DNA of 54,477 nt from Davidsoniella eucalypti (lineage: Eukaryota; Ascomycota; Sordariomycetes; Microascales; Ceratocystidaceae): positions 1 through 54,477 of the forward strand of contig RMBW01000151.1 in assembly GCA_004009845.1 (NCBI GenBank). The letters run 5' to 3'. Below are positions 1-12,893 of this stretch, one piece after another; position 1 is the first letter of the stretch, and the number at the start of each line of letters is the position of its first letter. The position numbers and the translations under genes were made by a program. The notes beneath the pieces were generated by a model. That model was not told where the DNA came from and did no database searches. It worked only from the letters and a program-made list of their open reading frames with translations.

Positions 1-47
1 ATATATATATAAGCGTACATCATCACTAACAGCTAAATGCACATTAG

Positions 48-301
48 GCTACACAAAGGCAGAATATGCCGTCGGCTACTTTACTGAGATGGGTATCGGC
101 TGCCATCGCGACATCCTCGAAGCCAACGTATGGTATGTCAAGGCAGCCGAGAAGGGCGATGAACGTGCAAAAGTCCGTATTACAACCATTGACGCTGCTA
201 TCCGCGGCGGTAAACAGATGGAAGTAGAGCCGGCACGGAATGGCAAGACGAAGAAGGGAAGTATGAGTGGAAAAAAGGATGGAGAGTGTGTAGTTATGTA
301 A
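48..301 (+). CDS. CHS4: Chs4/Skt5-like chitin synthase activator, C-terminal exon (5' truncated by window)
   Basis: This is the last exon of a Sel1-repeat protein of the Chs4/Skt5 family, which activates and localises chitin synthase III at the plasma membrane. The exon follows a CACTAAC branch-like site and an ATTAG acceptor at 43-47. It starts in phase with AEYAVGYFTEMGIG, which closely matches the last Sel1 repeat of the complete paralogue at 13854-16823 (AEYAMGYFTEVGIG). After the repeat comes a lysine-rich tail (KTKKGSMSGKKDGEC) that ends in CVVM, a CaaX prenylation box; TAA is at 299-301. Yeast Chs4 is known to be prenylated at such a box. The paralogue also ends DGEC-x-x-M, so the tail is conserved. 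Most of the gene lies left of the window, so its length and number of repeats cannot be given. Which of two nearby acceptors (after 32 or after 47) is used is not certain; the later one has the better branch-site distance. Confidence 0.85.
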
Positions 302-1474
302 AGGGGAAAAGGGAGGGGATGATTACAAAGTACAGTTTCTTTCTTTCTTTTCTTTTTCCATTAATTCGTTCTTGTTTTTGGGCTTTTGTTGTTAAAGGCG
401 TTTCTCTTATCTTGTCTTTTTGTTGTTGTTTTTGGTTGCACTCCTCATTAACGTTCCTACTTATCACGAAAATAGGCTGTTCTCCTTCTTTTTTTCATTA
501 CATTACTTGCTGTCTTTTTTTTTTCTTCTCTTCTTTTCCTTTGGGAAGGAAAAGCAAAAACTTAGACGGAAGATCCATAGTACATTTTTCTTCTCACCGG
601 GTTCCCTTTCTTTTTTCCACATACATCAATCTATTCATTCTGGTTTTGCTCTCCTAATTCTTTTTTTTTAATGGCTCATTTTCTTCTTGCATTCCTCTAC
701 GCCTTGTTGTTGTTCTTTTTTTCTTCTTCTTTTTTCTTTAAAACTCTTAGTGTTTGATAATTTTCTGTTGTTAATATGACTTTCTCTTTCTAAAATAAAC
801 CCCTTTTATTTTTTGGACTGTTGAAAGGACAATGAAAAAAGGCGTTCAATATTCTTCAATCAAGTCAAGGGATGATTCTGCAGTCTTCACGATAAACGTT
901 GAGCGTCACACAAGTACAATAACTTATATAACAACCATGCTGACTAAGCGATAACTTTGATATAATCTTGCAGATACATATATGAACAACACAACACACA
1001 CCATCTTCATCCACATTAAGTTGCATACATTTGTATATCACGTGAAAAAATCTTATTTGTATTTTTATTTTACTTACCAAACAAAAAGCGCAATAAACAA
1101 GAACTGAACAACCTCGACACAATTTTTTTTTTAAAAACTCTATTTCCTCTCTTCTATTTCTTTTTATGAAGAAAGAAAAAAAATCTATAGCCATTCGTTA
1201 AGTTGAAATACAAAAAGCGGTAGATCAAAGGAATAATACTGAGTGAAAAGAAGAAGATGGAAACGTAAAAAAGGAAAAGCGTAAAAATAAGTGAAATGTG
1301 ACGTGATGAATGCATTTCCTTCCCAAAAACCGCACCCATCCGTCTCCTAAGCCCTTTCTGCCCTCTATTATAAAAAGAAAAAGAAAAAGAAAAAAAACCA
1401 TTGCCATGGCCAGATATCAGATATGTTCTCTAACTTTCGTCATTTCTCCCTCCACCTCTAGTTTCTTATATGAT
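302..1474. other. intergenic region between convergent genes
   Basis: This holds the 3' flanks of the Chs4-like gene (+) and the polo kinase gene (-). It is strongly T-rich on the left (long runs between 480 and 740) and A-rich on the right. No coding exon, tRNA or repeat element was recognised. A TCACGTGA palindrome lies at about 1037-1044, far from any promoter. The short open frames here are low-complexity Phe/Ser or Lys runs and look like chance. Confidence 0.5.
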
Positions 1475-4400
1475 TTATCTCTTTCTTCGCCCCTCATCGA
1501 TGTCTTCGCCAATATCATCTGGTCTGCGTGGATCAACAAACGTCATGACTCTTCGATCGCCTTGTCGTGCACCAACAGTAACCCACACGTGCTTCAACAA
1601 CGTGCCTTGCTGATTGATCTCACGGGCTCCCAGCCAGCGCAGTCGCTCATGTCTGTCAAACGAGCTGTTTCCAAGCCCGCCGTTGCTGACCCATTCCCGT
1701 ACGATGTTCTTGATGAACTCGATCTTGTGTCGAAAGTCGTTGGCTTCAGGAATACCCTGTAGTTCGATTGGGATTTCTGGTCGCCGTCTCGACGAGGAGC
1801 TTGAAGATGATGTTGACGAGGACATGGACGAAGAAGACGCGTTGGCCCGGCGGGGTGCCGACGGTCCCTTGTTGAAGTTAAGCAGAGTTTGTAAAGGATA
1901 CGAGAGCATACTACGTTCATCTAATGCTTCTTCATCCATCTGGCCCGTCTCGCGTAGCTTCTCAGCTGCACGCTGGGGCAGATGCCAGAAGTGGCACCAC
2001 ATACCATTGGCATCTAGCACAATCTTGGTGTGGTCGGGGAAATTGAACTGTAGGTGTCCATCGCCAAAGACCCAGCAGCCCACGTCACCAAAGCGCTGGT
2101 AGAACGTCACGAGATCAGCCGGCGCTGGTGGTGGGGACGAAGACCGCGAGCTACCCAAAGAGAGCTTTGCTGAAAGAGCCTCAGCCAGCATATCGTCCGT
2201 AGTGTCAGGGTTTTGTTGACCAAAATTGGCTGGCACATCATCACGGCCATACGTGATCATGTAGTTGGCAAACTTGCGCCACAAGATAATTCGTTCACGT
2301 TTGCGGTGGTGATACACATCACGGCCAGGCTCCAGTTTACTGGGGATACCATCAACAACAGCCACACGGAATGTTCTCGGGTCAATAGCTAGACGGCTCA
2401 ATCCAGCCTCGCCATGATTTTCAACCAGGTGGATGGGCTCCGTCATAGGCACGTGCTGTAAGCGATCGCCATAGCTAGTATCGTTACGGCGAAGCATGTG
2501 CTGCTCGGCTTCAGGAATCATCATACAAGCTGGCGGCAGCATTGCAGTTTCACCATTAGCGTCCAAAGAGGTTGTAGTTTGAATTGCACGTAGCACACAC
2601 CCCACACTGCCGTTGTTAAGAATATAGCCAAGACCGAACTTGTTAGTATAGTCGACCCATTTCACAACAATTTGTGGCGCAGGTGGTGCATGGGATGTCT
2701 TGGAAGTAAGAATCGCCATGGTCCGGGCATTCAAGGCGCGCTCAAGCTCAGATTGCAGCCTGTCCAAGCGAGCCAGAACGGCATCTGGCTCTGACTCGGG
2801 CACTGGTATGGGTTGCTCAGCAGGGCTGAACAACGAAGGTGTTGTAGAAGACGGTGACGGCATATATGTGGCTGCAGACACTGGCTGTCTCGAGCTAGAG
2901 GCTCCAGGCCATCGAGATCTAGATGTACCTGTAGTACCCGTCCGTTCTCTGGTTTCGCGGTTTTCACGGCTTTCACGGGGTTCTCGCTCCCGTTCCCGCT
3001 CACGTGCTTCGGCCCTTGCTTCGCGCTCACGACTAGTTGAAGATCCAGTTGCTGTTGAGTTCTCACGACGGTGTCTTGGTCTTGATGGCCCGATAGCCTC
3101 TGCTTGTTGCTGTGTTTGTTGCGCTTCCGGCTCAGTTGCAGCGGCGATAGCGGCTGCAGTACTTTGAACGGTTGTGAACGATGTAGTTGGAGGAGCAACT
3201 GGAGGGGGGACGGCGGATGCCAATGGCTTGTTCTGCGCTCTTTGCTGGGCAGCAAAGGATTGTGGAGGTTGGCGGAGGAGGCCGTTGCGGCCAGAGGACG
3301 AAACACCGGATGTGTTGCCCCGTCTCTCAGCGGCCTTGGCAAGTGCTCTCTCCATTGCCTTTTGCTCACGCTGCCATTCATCGTAGGGCCGGTACACGAC
3401 ATCCTCGGCCAAGGGAATCATAGGCGTGAGACCAGCCTTCTCCTCGGAAGCCATCTCCTTCCAGACTTGAACGACACGGTTAGCTTTGGTCTGTGGCTCT
3501 TGGGGAGTCATATTCCAGGATCCCACTTGGCACTCTGTACACAGAGCACTAAAGCTGTCCAGTGCCTGTTGTTGCTGGGCAATGTTCAGTTCTTGGAGGT
3601 AGAACTCGGGGCTCTCTGGCGGTAGTTCCCTCAACCGAGTCGAGATATCAGAAGAAAGAGGCATAAAGCCGGAGCGGAAGAACTGGTGGTTGACGATCTC
3701 ATCGGGTTCAGGGCGCAGATGAGCATCGGTTAGCATGGTAGCAACGACATCCTTGGCCTCAATGCTGATTTCCTTGCCACCGGTTTCTGGGTTGGGCCAC
3801 TCGTAATCACGCTCGCGTGCTCTGCGGTAGATCTCGTCCGTAGTAGCAGATTGGAAGGGGGGTTTTGAAGTAAGCATAGCGAACCTAAAACAGAGTACCT
3901 GTTAGAAAATAGATGGAATATGTGAAACAGGGGGAACGAGTTAGTATCAAGTAAATACGCACATTATGATACCCAAACTCCAGATGTCGACCATGTGGTC
4001 ATGGCCCTTTTTGCCCTTTTCCAGAATCTCGGGAGCAATGTAGTTTGGCGTGCCGCATAGAGTAGTGCGGCGGATAGTGTGCATGTCGGTTCCAGTGACA
4101 ACCAGGGCGGCAAGACCAAAGTCTCCGATCTTGGCGTTCATTCGCGAATCGAGGAAGATGTTGCCCATCTTGAGATCACGGTGGATGATACCTTTGCCGT
4201 GCATGTACTTTATGGCACCGGCGACTTGTATAGAGTAGAAGCGCACCTCGGGTTCGGTCAGACCCTTGCGCCGGCGGACCATGTCCATCAGCGAGCCATT
4301 AGAGCACAGTTCGAGGACCAGGTAGGTGCAGTTTTCAAAGGCGAAGGCTCTGAGGAAGTTGACAATGTTCTTGTGCTTCATCTTGGAGTGGATCTGTAGC

Positions 4401-4931
4401 TCGGTTTGGAACTAGACGAGAATGGAGAGTTAGCTGGAAAGAAACAACGAGGAAGTGCAGCACGACAAAGAAGCAGTAGGAAAACAGCGTGGGATAGAGG
4501 GGTCCTACCTTTTGTTCCATCTTCGTGGGCATCTTGCTGCGGACTACCTTGAGCGCATATCGCTGCTTGGTATCCATTTGGTGGCCGACGTAGCACAGGG
4601 CAAAGCCGCCCTTGCCCAGCATCTTTCCGACCTGGTAAACAAGGCCATCGGGGCTGGTAGTCGACGGCGGCTCGAGGACTTGCGGCGGCGGAGGCGGAGG
4701 ATGCTCTTTGTTGGTGCTAGGCTTCAGGCCATGCTGTCTGGCCTTAGGCGGCGGGTCTGCGGCGGCGGGTGGCTGAGGCATCCGTTGAGCATTTGCGTCC
4801 CGCGGCAGAAGGGGGTCGTGATCGTAGTTGTTGTTGATGTTGTTGTTGTTGTTGTGGCGAGAGGAGGAAGACGACGCGGCAGCTGCAGTGCGAGTGGGGG
4901 CAGACGAGGGCAGCGGCACTCGCTGAATCAT
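1475..4931 (-). CDS. CDC5: polo-like protein kinase
   Basis: Serine/threonine kinase of the polo family, which drives mitotic entry, spindle and septation events and docks on phosphorylated partners. Exons 4931-4509, 4411-3963 and 3884-1475 join in phase to 1093 aa; the introns are 4412-4508 and 3885-3962. The kinase domain (about 97-360) has the glycine loop GKGGFA (106-111), Lys128, HRD (218-220), DFG (238-240) and the T-loop CGTPNYIAPE. Two polo boxes follow: the first has KWVDYTNKFGLGY with the ligand-contacting Trp (about 700), the second has DHTK with the His/Lys phosphate pincer (about 909-911). The linker (about 363-690) is long, serine-rich and carries an Arg/Glu repeat. The N-terminus is low complexity (poly-Ser, poly-Asn, poly-Pro). 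ATG at 4931-4929 is the first in-frame ATG, although the frame stays open upstream for another 170 codons. A specific function in this species is inferred from the family. Confidence 0.95.
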
Positions 4932-5441
4932 GGCCAAGAAGACGCGAAAGAGATATGCCGTCCAGCAAGGCTGTACTGCACGATAGACGACTATAGGCGG
5001 TGCGTAGAGGGCAACAGAGCAGCGACTGGCTGGCTGGTTGGCTGGAGAGATCGACACAAGCGATAAGAGGACGACTGTGCTGATAGAGTGGTTTTGGGAT
5101 GCTCGGTCGGTCGCTTGGTCGGCTGGCCAACGGCTGGCTAGTCGTCGCTGACGGGGCAATAGTAGCAGTAATTGCAATAGCGAATAGCCGCAGTATGTAG
5201 TGAGTCGTCGTAGGGGTGATAAAGTGGCAGTCGTAGAAGTAGCCGAGATTTGACGACAAACGCAGCAATGAGCAAAAGAACAGAAAAGCAAGCTGAAAGA
5301 CTTCCCAACTCCAACTGGTTGTCTGGCTGGTTGGCTAGCTGGCAGGTCGCTCTCTAGGCGGAGCAGATTAGATGGAGGGCTTGTTTGTGGCCAGGGGACA
5401 ACATGAAGAAGAGCAAGCAGAATGCTTAACAGGCTAGCCAA
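4932..5441 (-). other. stop-free leader in frame with polo kinase, no ATG
   Basis: The 510 nt before the polo ATG have no stop codon in the kinase frame and no in-frame ATG. The conceptual reading begins at TTG and is rich in Leu, Ser and Pro. Part of the openness comes from GGCTGG/GGTTGG repeat tracts (5025-5045, about 5130, 5321-5346), whose complement gives Pro-Ala-Ser-Gln codons. The simplest reading is a long 5' leader. A near-cognate start or an unseen upstream exon would make it an N-terminal extension. Confidence 0.35.
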
Positions 5442-8400
5442 GTGCGTTTGGCAGCTATATTGACTAGGGAGGAGCTGCTCAGATTCTCAGACTCTCAGAA
5501 CTACTGCAGAGCTCTGTAAGGCGGCAAATATAGCAAACCGAAGAAAAGAAGACGAGCAATAGCAGGTTCTCGGCTATACAAAATAAACAGAGATATTCAG
5601 TTATAAGCGGCGTCGGCTTCTCGGTCGGAAAGAGCCTCGTCTCTATTTCTCCATACGGCCCTGCCGTTTTCCGCTCTGAAGATTTTTAGTGTCTCTTGAA
5701 ATTCAAGGGCACGTGCAATACAGAAACAACATTTAGTGCAATTGTAAGATCACAACATAGCAGGATATATAAGTAAACAATGAAGACTTGGCCGTACACA
5801 AATACATCTGCTACTATAGCTTCCGATCCCTTCTGTTATCTCTGCTATTGCCCCCCTTTGGACAAATGCAGTGGCCAAGACAACCTGCAGACTTTGCTGT
5901 TCTTCGTTGGAAAATGCATTGATCAGCATCTCTCGGCGCCCTTTTCTTGCCAGGGTATTGCTTTGTATTTTTGTTTTTTTTTCTTAGCGGTGTTGCTACA
6001 GTGACATTCCCCACATAACGATCAATGTCTAAAACCCTATGGCCAACCCTATATTTCTGGCGAGACCCTACTCTGGATATACATTAGGGTTGTTCTCATG
6101 CTCACATTCTTTCCCGAAGATCCCCAAAACACACAATTATGTAATTCGCGTTGAAGATGAGCTGCTTTATTGCTATATGGAACTATTAGTCCGTGAATAG
6201 GCAGATAGGCTCTCCTGAACTTACACCAATACATACATAGTTCAACCTAGTTAGGGTAAGGCAACGGAACACGAACTGCTTCAAAATCCAATATTGTCAC
6301 CCATTTTGTTTGACTAAGCCTTGGAACGTACGTCTACTGAGACTAACATGATATAAACTACGGTCACAAAATATAGACTGGCCAAATATTGTAACTAAGC
6401 GTCCAAGGGCCATTTGTGCCCGACGATATATGAATATGAACATGATGCCCGTTGGTTTAGCCTTAGTTTTCTTTTCCTCCCTATTGGTCTCATTTGTCGA
6501 ACCATCCTTCTCAAAACTTGCCAGTATGAACTGTTTCGTGTTTTGTCTCAATAACCAACCACATTTCAGGCTATGTGCTCTCTAGGACTGCAAAGTGAGT
6601 GCGCTTGAGAAGTTCATGCCAGCATCAATATCAAAGCTTGTCACATTTTTGGGTAGATTTAGCTGCGGTCTGTTGGATATACTCGACTAGAACTTGGGAT
6701 ATCGTCTGAGGTGACACAATGGAATAAAAAAAAATAGTTGAACATACTACTACTTGAGACTTAAGCCATAGTATGAAGATGGACTCGATATATTTGTAAA
6801 AAATAGGTTTGTGGACTTGTTCTAGGCCACTACTGGCTCTTGCAAGAACGTAACAGTCTGATATGATGCAACAACTGGCTCTAGATTTTGTGAACTCTGA
6901 TGGTAACTATTTTCTCCGGCTGAGCCGATCATATATAGTACCAAATATTCAACATCGCCTAGAAAAATGGTGGGTAAGCAATCACACGTGAGGTTGATGT
7001 CAAGATCTAGTTGTATACTTTGTTAGTGAATAGGACTGGCATCAAGGCTTTCGGGGGCGTTAGGAACTGTACAACTAAACTATCGAAACAAGATATCATC
7101 ATAAATAGAAGAGAATACAAGTCGCCGAATTCTAGGGTAGGAAGAGAAAACGGAGCTATTTGTAGAGTGCAAAGTGACAACGCCGGCTTTGACTAGTACA
7201 TATGTACCAGTATAGGCAAGAGCCCCGATTTCATTAACAACACGATGCAGGAACGAGCCCATGACGACGAATGACAGCGACAACCTCTTCCATGTGTTGA
7301 AACAGATAGCTAAGTAACGACTGTTTTGTTCACCGATATTTTTGACGACGACCCGAGGCACTACAGACTCGTTTATGGAAAGGATGTAGCTATTAACAAG
7401 TCGACCACGAAGCGAGCGCAGGCAGGCTTCTACATGTCCGTGATGGACACCAGGGTTCTTCCCGTTAAATGGCCGGCTACGATTTTGTAGTTCACGGACG
7501 AGTTCACTAGGACTGTGACTGGGCGAGTTGCTATATGTCCAACATGATGGACGTGATGGGGTGTGCCAAGAGAAAGAGGAGAAAAAAACATAGCAACGGT
7601 AAGCAAGATAACGGGATAATAGATCAATGATCGCCGAGACGAAATGTCCAGCAGTAGCTTCATTCGCTCACCGCGACAAGAGCCTGTCCATGAGATAGCA
7701 CAGACATTAGAAGCACTCGTCAAAGATACCTCGTAGGAAGTTGAGGACCAAGGAAGAAGAGATACATTTGTAGGGCGTGGGAAGATGGCGCACAGCGAGT
7801 GGTTGGAATTTTGACTTCCTGTTCGGGAAATGCTTGATTCCTGCCGTCGACGAAAGCCGAATCGAGTCCAGACGACACTGGGAATATTTTATAAGCCAAT
7901 ATATGTATAAAACTAAGAAGATCTCACTTCTTAATGTGAATAGTCAACACGGTCCGAGAGTAGACGTCTAGAATTTTGCCAGGCGGTGAGCGCCTAAATA
8001 GCAGTTTGTGGTACTTTCTGCACCGCAAACACTAAACAAAGGCAAACAAACCCCAATGAGTGTCTTTCTCTGCAACAAAGCTTTGATATTTCTTTGTTTG
8101 CTACTTTGACGGAGCAGTTACTTTGTTTTGGAAAACCCTTGTTATCTAAGGAACAAGATAGCCTTTTTTCTATTTTTTCGTCTTATGTAGCCTTATAGTA
8201 GTTATAGCCAGAATTTCCCCAAATTTACAAGGTTAACGAGATGAGGTCGAGGAAGTTGCTGGTTTCTAAGAGGCGATTGATAAGATACAGATTTGTAGAC
8301 GGCAAGAACCTTACGGTTACGCATAGATCAGACTAAAGACTCGAAGACGACATGTCGCTGTCAGAAATCTTCAGCTCTAGCCATAGACGATCGGAGTTTG

Positions 8401-10909
8401 GGAAACACATTTTGGAACCATGGTTCAGGCGGCCATCAGAGAAACCGATGAAATGAACGAGCGCAGGCATTTCCGCCTTGATTCTAAATAAGCCTGGGCG
8501 TTTTCGATCATTCTTGGCTTGGCTTGAGAACTTCATCTATAAGTACATGTAGACGCCATCATGCCAGCTTTGGGGCAACATTGATTCTGTGCATTACCGC
8601 TAATGTTGTTCAAGCTATACAGGCCCTAACTTGTATCGGTCCATCTCCAGCAAATGCTGCGATACTTGGCAACCAAGAAACCTACCTTGAAAGACAGACG
8701 AAATCGGCTCCCTAACAAGACTCTGGGGGCCACAATCTCGCTAACCGTTCATGCTTGCACGGATTAAACTCCGACGATATTCTCCATGCCGGCTTTTTCT
8801 TCTGTCGGCTAGCGCCAATCTTATCACTAGTTCTGGACGGCTAACGGTATTGGTATTAGTCGTATTAGCCTTCTCTCTATGCTGTGATCGCAAAGCCGGG
8901 GCCATAACTTGGCTTGCGCCGCTTCGCTTCGCACACACCCAACAAGATCGACGGCTCAGAAGCCTTGGATGCCACCACGTTTCCTAGTTTTGGAACTTGT
9001 TCTTCTGGTGGCTCGCCGCTGACGAGCGTCGAAAGTTGACGGACAGTTAGCTTCATAGGTGGGAGCCAACTCCACAACGTGACATGGCAATCTTGCTGGA
9101 AATTACAAAATCTCATGCGAGAGATCGTAACGCCGGCTATTCTGCTATCCTAGCTGTTGCTTTCTCTCGTGACAGAGGGCCCCTAGTTTGTCTGCTTGCT
9201 CGAAACAAGAACTGCTCGACAGATGCCCGTGCGTCTATAGCGCTCATTTGCTATCGAACTGGCCTACTGAGCTGAGCGAAAAGATGCGACTGATGGGCTC
9301 TTGGAGAGATGGTGTTTGGTTGTTGTTTCCATCCTTTCTGCCAGTACAAGCTCACTGGGGTGGAACTGCGCTGTTCGGATATTTGGTGGCCATATAACAC
9401 CTTGTCGGCGATGCGACCTGCTTTCGGTATGGTTGCTTTTGCTTCTTGCAGTGTTGCCTCGAACGGAATCCTGTCGAGTATACATTTTGAACTGTACGGC
9501 TATAGACCATGTATCTGTATGCAAGCCTGATAGCTTGACGATCCAGTAATCTTGGCCTTCGCTTGTTCCTCATATCGTCGATACTGTTCACTGTAGACGC
9601 CAACTTGACAGATTTTAACGAAGTGATAACAGCACCTCCTTCTATTTGCTGAGTCTATTTCAAACCAAAACGTTTCTGGCAAAGTGCAAACATTTAGCAT
9701 TATACCCATGATTGCTGTCAAGACGCAAAACGCTTGGGCGCTGCTACTCACCACATAGGAACCCCGATATAATTTCTTTTACCACCTGAATAGGCACTTG
9801 TCACACTACTACAATGGCAATACTACGGCACCAAATACGCCGAACTGCTTTGTACTGCTTTGCTGCCCACAACGTGCGTTCAGTGATCTTCTCTTACACG
9901 GTTCCCCTTTCGTCTTAGTGTCATGAGTCTAACTTGGGCCCCTTGATTAGCTCTTCCTTGCATATTCTTCCAGCACAGTCTAGCCGGCCTACAGCGCTTC
10001 TAGCTCTTTGATCTTCGGCTCTAGCACTCTCGAGTTGCGAATCCACTGGGAAAAGGAGCTAGTATACTATCGGAGAGACCAAACGGGGGGGGCTAGATAT
10101 GTAGAACACCATGGCATGCACAGAGAGTTGCATTCGGTGTATGAACTATGTTTGTTTACGTATACGATAGACATTTACGGTTTCTTCCGGGCCGACCACC
10201 GGTTATTCTTTGATACTAGGACTCAGGTATCTGTGAAGCTTCTCCGACTTTACTCAGAGGACCACGGGGCCTGAATCAGGATTGAGATACCTGTTATATT
10301 TTCCAGCTGCAAAGAAAACCTTGTCCCTGGATGCCCAGGCGTCTCCAAGCGCCGCTGTGGTTGACAAGCGCAAAATATGGATAAGCAAACAAAACATTTG
10401 CTGTGGATGACACTAACAAGACGATTTGAGCAAGGGGGGCATTTGCCAACTAGTTGTAGATGTATGCATCTATATATTCTCCTCTCCTAGGTGCCGTCCC
10501 TTCAAGACTAGAAGCCACACGGCCTACTATGCTAGGCTAGATTAAGCATTGGCCCGCGTAGAAGTCTAGTCTTGTCCATCTTGTCCATGGGGGGGTGGTA
10601 GAACAAGCAAACACCGCTGCCATTCTGTATACTCGCTTGTGACAGACCCCAAAGGCCCCATGTCTATCGACATTGCAACCATGTGTTGCTGCTACTTCTC
10701 TCTAGCTAGATTCATCATCTCAAGCGGCTTATAAAGATCAGCGAGGCTCCTCGCCATTTCCCATCTATCTGCTTTCTTTGTCTCTCCAAGCACAGCTTCT
10801 CTTGAGATCCAGTCCAGCTTCCCCGATAGCCCCGACGCTTCTTCTTCACTCTTTGTCTTTTGATATATTCCATCCTCCCCATTCTCTTAATTTCTCCATC
10901 ACATACATC
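5442..10909. other. long gene-poor region
   Basis: About 5.5 kb without a recognisable exon. The open frames are short, overlap on both strands and resemble no family known to me; those at 8.7-9.8 kb are slightly denser but do not join into a sensible spliced gene. Visible pieces: a CACGTG box at 5710-5715, AACCCTA-like words near 6033-6090 (one AACCCTATATT at 6045-6055), a direct repeat TCTTGTCCA near 10575, and the promoter of the gene at 10910 at the right end. No tRNA, transposase or terminal repeats were seen. Confidence 0.5.
10729..10736 (+). promoter_or_regulatory. putative TATA box of the secreted EEP-family gene
   Basis: TTATAAAG lies about 175 nt upstream of the ATG at 10910, followed by a CT-rich stretch typical of fungal transcription start regions. 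It is the best core-promoter match before this gene. The start site itself cannot be seen. Confidence 0.4.
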
Positions 10910-12289
10910 ATGAAGTACCGCTCGGCTGCTACGATCGCTGCTATCAGCGCCCCGGCTGTTGTCCGCGCCGTCTCAGGTGACCTGACTGTTCTGTCCATGA
11001 ACGTTGCTGGCCTACCTTCGATTCTGCAGAGCAACGACGTCTCTGGCGACAAGGCCACCAACGCCGGCTACATCGGCGCCTACTTTGCCGAGTATGGCTT
11101 TGATGTCATCAACATGCAGGAGGTACATTCCATAGTCTTCAGCCCCAACGTTCAGCTCATATCCCATACTAACACCATCTTCCAGGACTTCAACTACCAC
11201 GCGTATATCTACGCTACGGACAACCACGCCTACCGCACTGCCACCTCTGGCGGTGCCGGCATCGGCTCTGGCCTGAACACCGTCTCCAACTATGACTTCG
11301 TTGACTACCGCCGAGTCAAGTGGGATGTGTGCTCCGACGCCTCGAGCTCTGACTGCCTGACCCCCAAGGGCTTCACTTTCATGCGTGTGCGCATTGCCGA
11401 GGGCGTGTACATTGACATGTACAACCTGCACACCGACGCCGGCATCGAAGACGGCGACGAGACCGCGCGCAACTCCAACCTGCTCCAGGTCTCCGAGTAC
11501 ATCAAGACCTGGTCTGCCGGCAACGCCGTCATCGCCTTCGGTGACACCAACTCGCGCTACACCCGCACCGCCGACAACATCACCGTGTTTGCCAACGACA
11601 ACGGCATGACTGATGTGTGGTACACCGTAGCCCGCAACGGCAACTCTTCCTACGACGGTGTTTGCGTCAACCCGTCCGAGACGCTCGCGTGCGAGACTGT
11701 CGACAAGATCTTCTACCGCGGCTCGGGCCTGCTGGACCTCGATGCCTACGCTTTCGAGTATGCCTCGAACATGTTCCTGCAGCCCGACGGCTCGGTCCTG
11801 TCTGACCACAACCCGATCCTGGCCAACCTGACCTACTCTACCAGCTCGTCCCTGCAGATGACCGATCTGTTCGGCGGTCCCCACGGCGACTACTGGTTAA
11901 ACGATGCCCCTGCTCTGGCCGCCAAGAGCAGCCGCCCCAAGGCCTCCACGCTGGCCTTTGCCGGCGGCAGCCGTCTGGACTCCGTCTCCGTCACGCTCAG
12001 CGACAGCACCACTGTCAAGTACGGCGGCTCTGGCGGCACGTCCAAGTCGCTGACGCTGGGCTCTAGCGAGTACTGGACTGCAGCGACCCTTTGTGAGGGC
12101 CAGAAGGACAGCCGCACCCGCAACTTCTACATCAAGGCTACCACCAGCGCCGGCAACACGCTGGCTGTCGGCACGACCACTGACGACTGCAAGACCTTTA
12201 CTGCTCCCACTGGCTACCAGATCGTCGGCTTTGCTGGCCAGTACGGCGACGAGATGGACCAGCTGGCGTTCATCTACGGCCTGCAGTAA
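10910..12289 (+). CDS. secreted endonuclease/exonuclease/phosphatase-family enzyme with C-terminal jacalin-like domain
   Basis: Exons 10910-11122 and 11186-12289 give 438 aa. The 63-nt intron is a multiple of three and also open, so it could be mistaken for coding; removing it joins NMQE to DFNYH, as expected in the family. Residues 1-20 form a signal peptide (hydrophobic, ends VVRA), so the protein is probably secreted. The EEP fold shows metal and catalytic positions Asn31 (SMNVAG), Glu71 (MQE), His153/Asp155 (HTDAG), Asp191/Asn193 (GDTNSR) and Asp278/His279 (SDHNP). The family includes DNase I-like nucleases, inositol phosphatases and sphingomyelinases; the substrate here is unknown. The last about 130 residues are beta-rich and end GDEMDQLAFIYG, as in jacalin-like lectin domains, which suggests binding to a glycan or wall surface. 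Third codon positions are strongly C/G, unlike the surrounding DNA, which suggests high expression. Confidence 0.88.
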   Translation: MKYRSAATIAAISAPAVVRAVSGDLTVLSMNVAGLPSILQSNDVSGDKATNAGYIGAYFAEYGFDVINMQEVHSIVFSPNVQLISHTNTIFQDFNYHAYIYATDNHAYRTATSGGAGIGSGLNTVSNYDFVDYRRVKWDVCSDASSSDCLTPKGFTFMRVRIAEGVYIDMYNLHTDAGIEDGDETARNSNLLQVSEYIKTWSAGNAVIAFGDTNSRYTRTADNITVFANDNGMTDVWYTVARNGNSSYDGVCVNPSETLACETVDKIFYRGSGLLDLDAYAFEYASNMFLQPDGSVLSDHNPILANLTYSTSSSLQMTDLFGGPHGDYWLNDAPALAAKSSRPKASTLAFAGGSRLDSVSVTLSDSTTVKYGGSGGTSKSLTLGSSEYWTAATLCEGQKDSRTRNFYIKATTSAGNTLAVGTTTDDCKTFTAPTGYQIVGFAGQYGDEMDQLAFIYGLQ

Positions 12290-12893
12290 ATAAGACTAAA
12301 AGCAATGCTTTGGTTCTTTTGTGCTAGACACATCCCAACAATATTTGTAATTTATAATGAGAGGAGCATGCTATCACACTGCTTACCGCGTTTTGACGCT
12401 GAAACACTACAAAAAGCAAACTAAAACCCCGCATGGACGGACATAACGAAAGGGACGGAATTTTGTATTTATTTGTTCTTTTTTAATATTGCCTAATGAT
12501 ACGATACCAAATATCTTCAGCTATGAAGATGACAATAATAAATAATATTAACCCCATCTTACAAATCTTGATCTAGTGAGAATATGCAATATAAAACGTT
12601 TGTTCAAGGATGATTCTAAAAAGGAGTAGGAACTTTGTTCACCATGTGCTTCTACTACAACTTGTTTCTTGATGTCAAAAAGAAAAAAAAGAAAAAGCTA
12701 TGCTGATTTCAACCCTCATCGTGACCCGGGCAAATCCAACTTGAAGGAAGAAAACACTTGTACATATATGATCAACATATTCATTACTTTGAAAAATCTC
12801 CATATTATAATCACTTGATATAGCTCTAGATCAACTGCCATTGAATCCCCCCCCCCCCTCCCCTTATTTTAACTGAGATTAACACGCTCGATT
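12290..12893. other. intergenic region, convergent 3' ends
   Basis: Separates the EEP-family gene (+) from the serine-rich frame (-). AT-rich, with AATAATAAATAAT near 12535 and a C-run at about 12847-12857. It presumably contains both polyadenylation regions. No gene was seen. Confidence 0.5.

Noticed and set aside
2731..3402. 223-codon frame overlapping the polo kinase linker
   Set aside because: A shifted-frame shadow of the low-complexity linker of the kinase gene; the real frame carries the kinase and polo boxes.
11012..11884. 290-codon minus-strand frame opposite the EEP-family gene
   Set aside because: Antisense shadow caused by the strong C/G third-position bias of the real gene.
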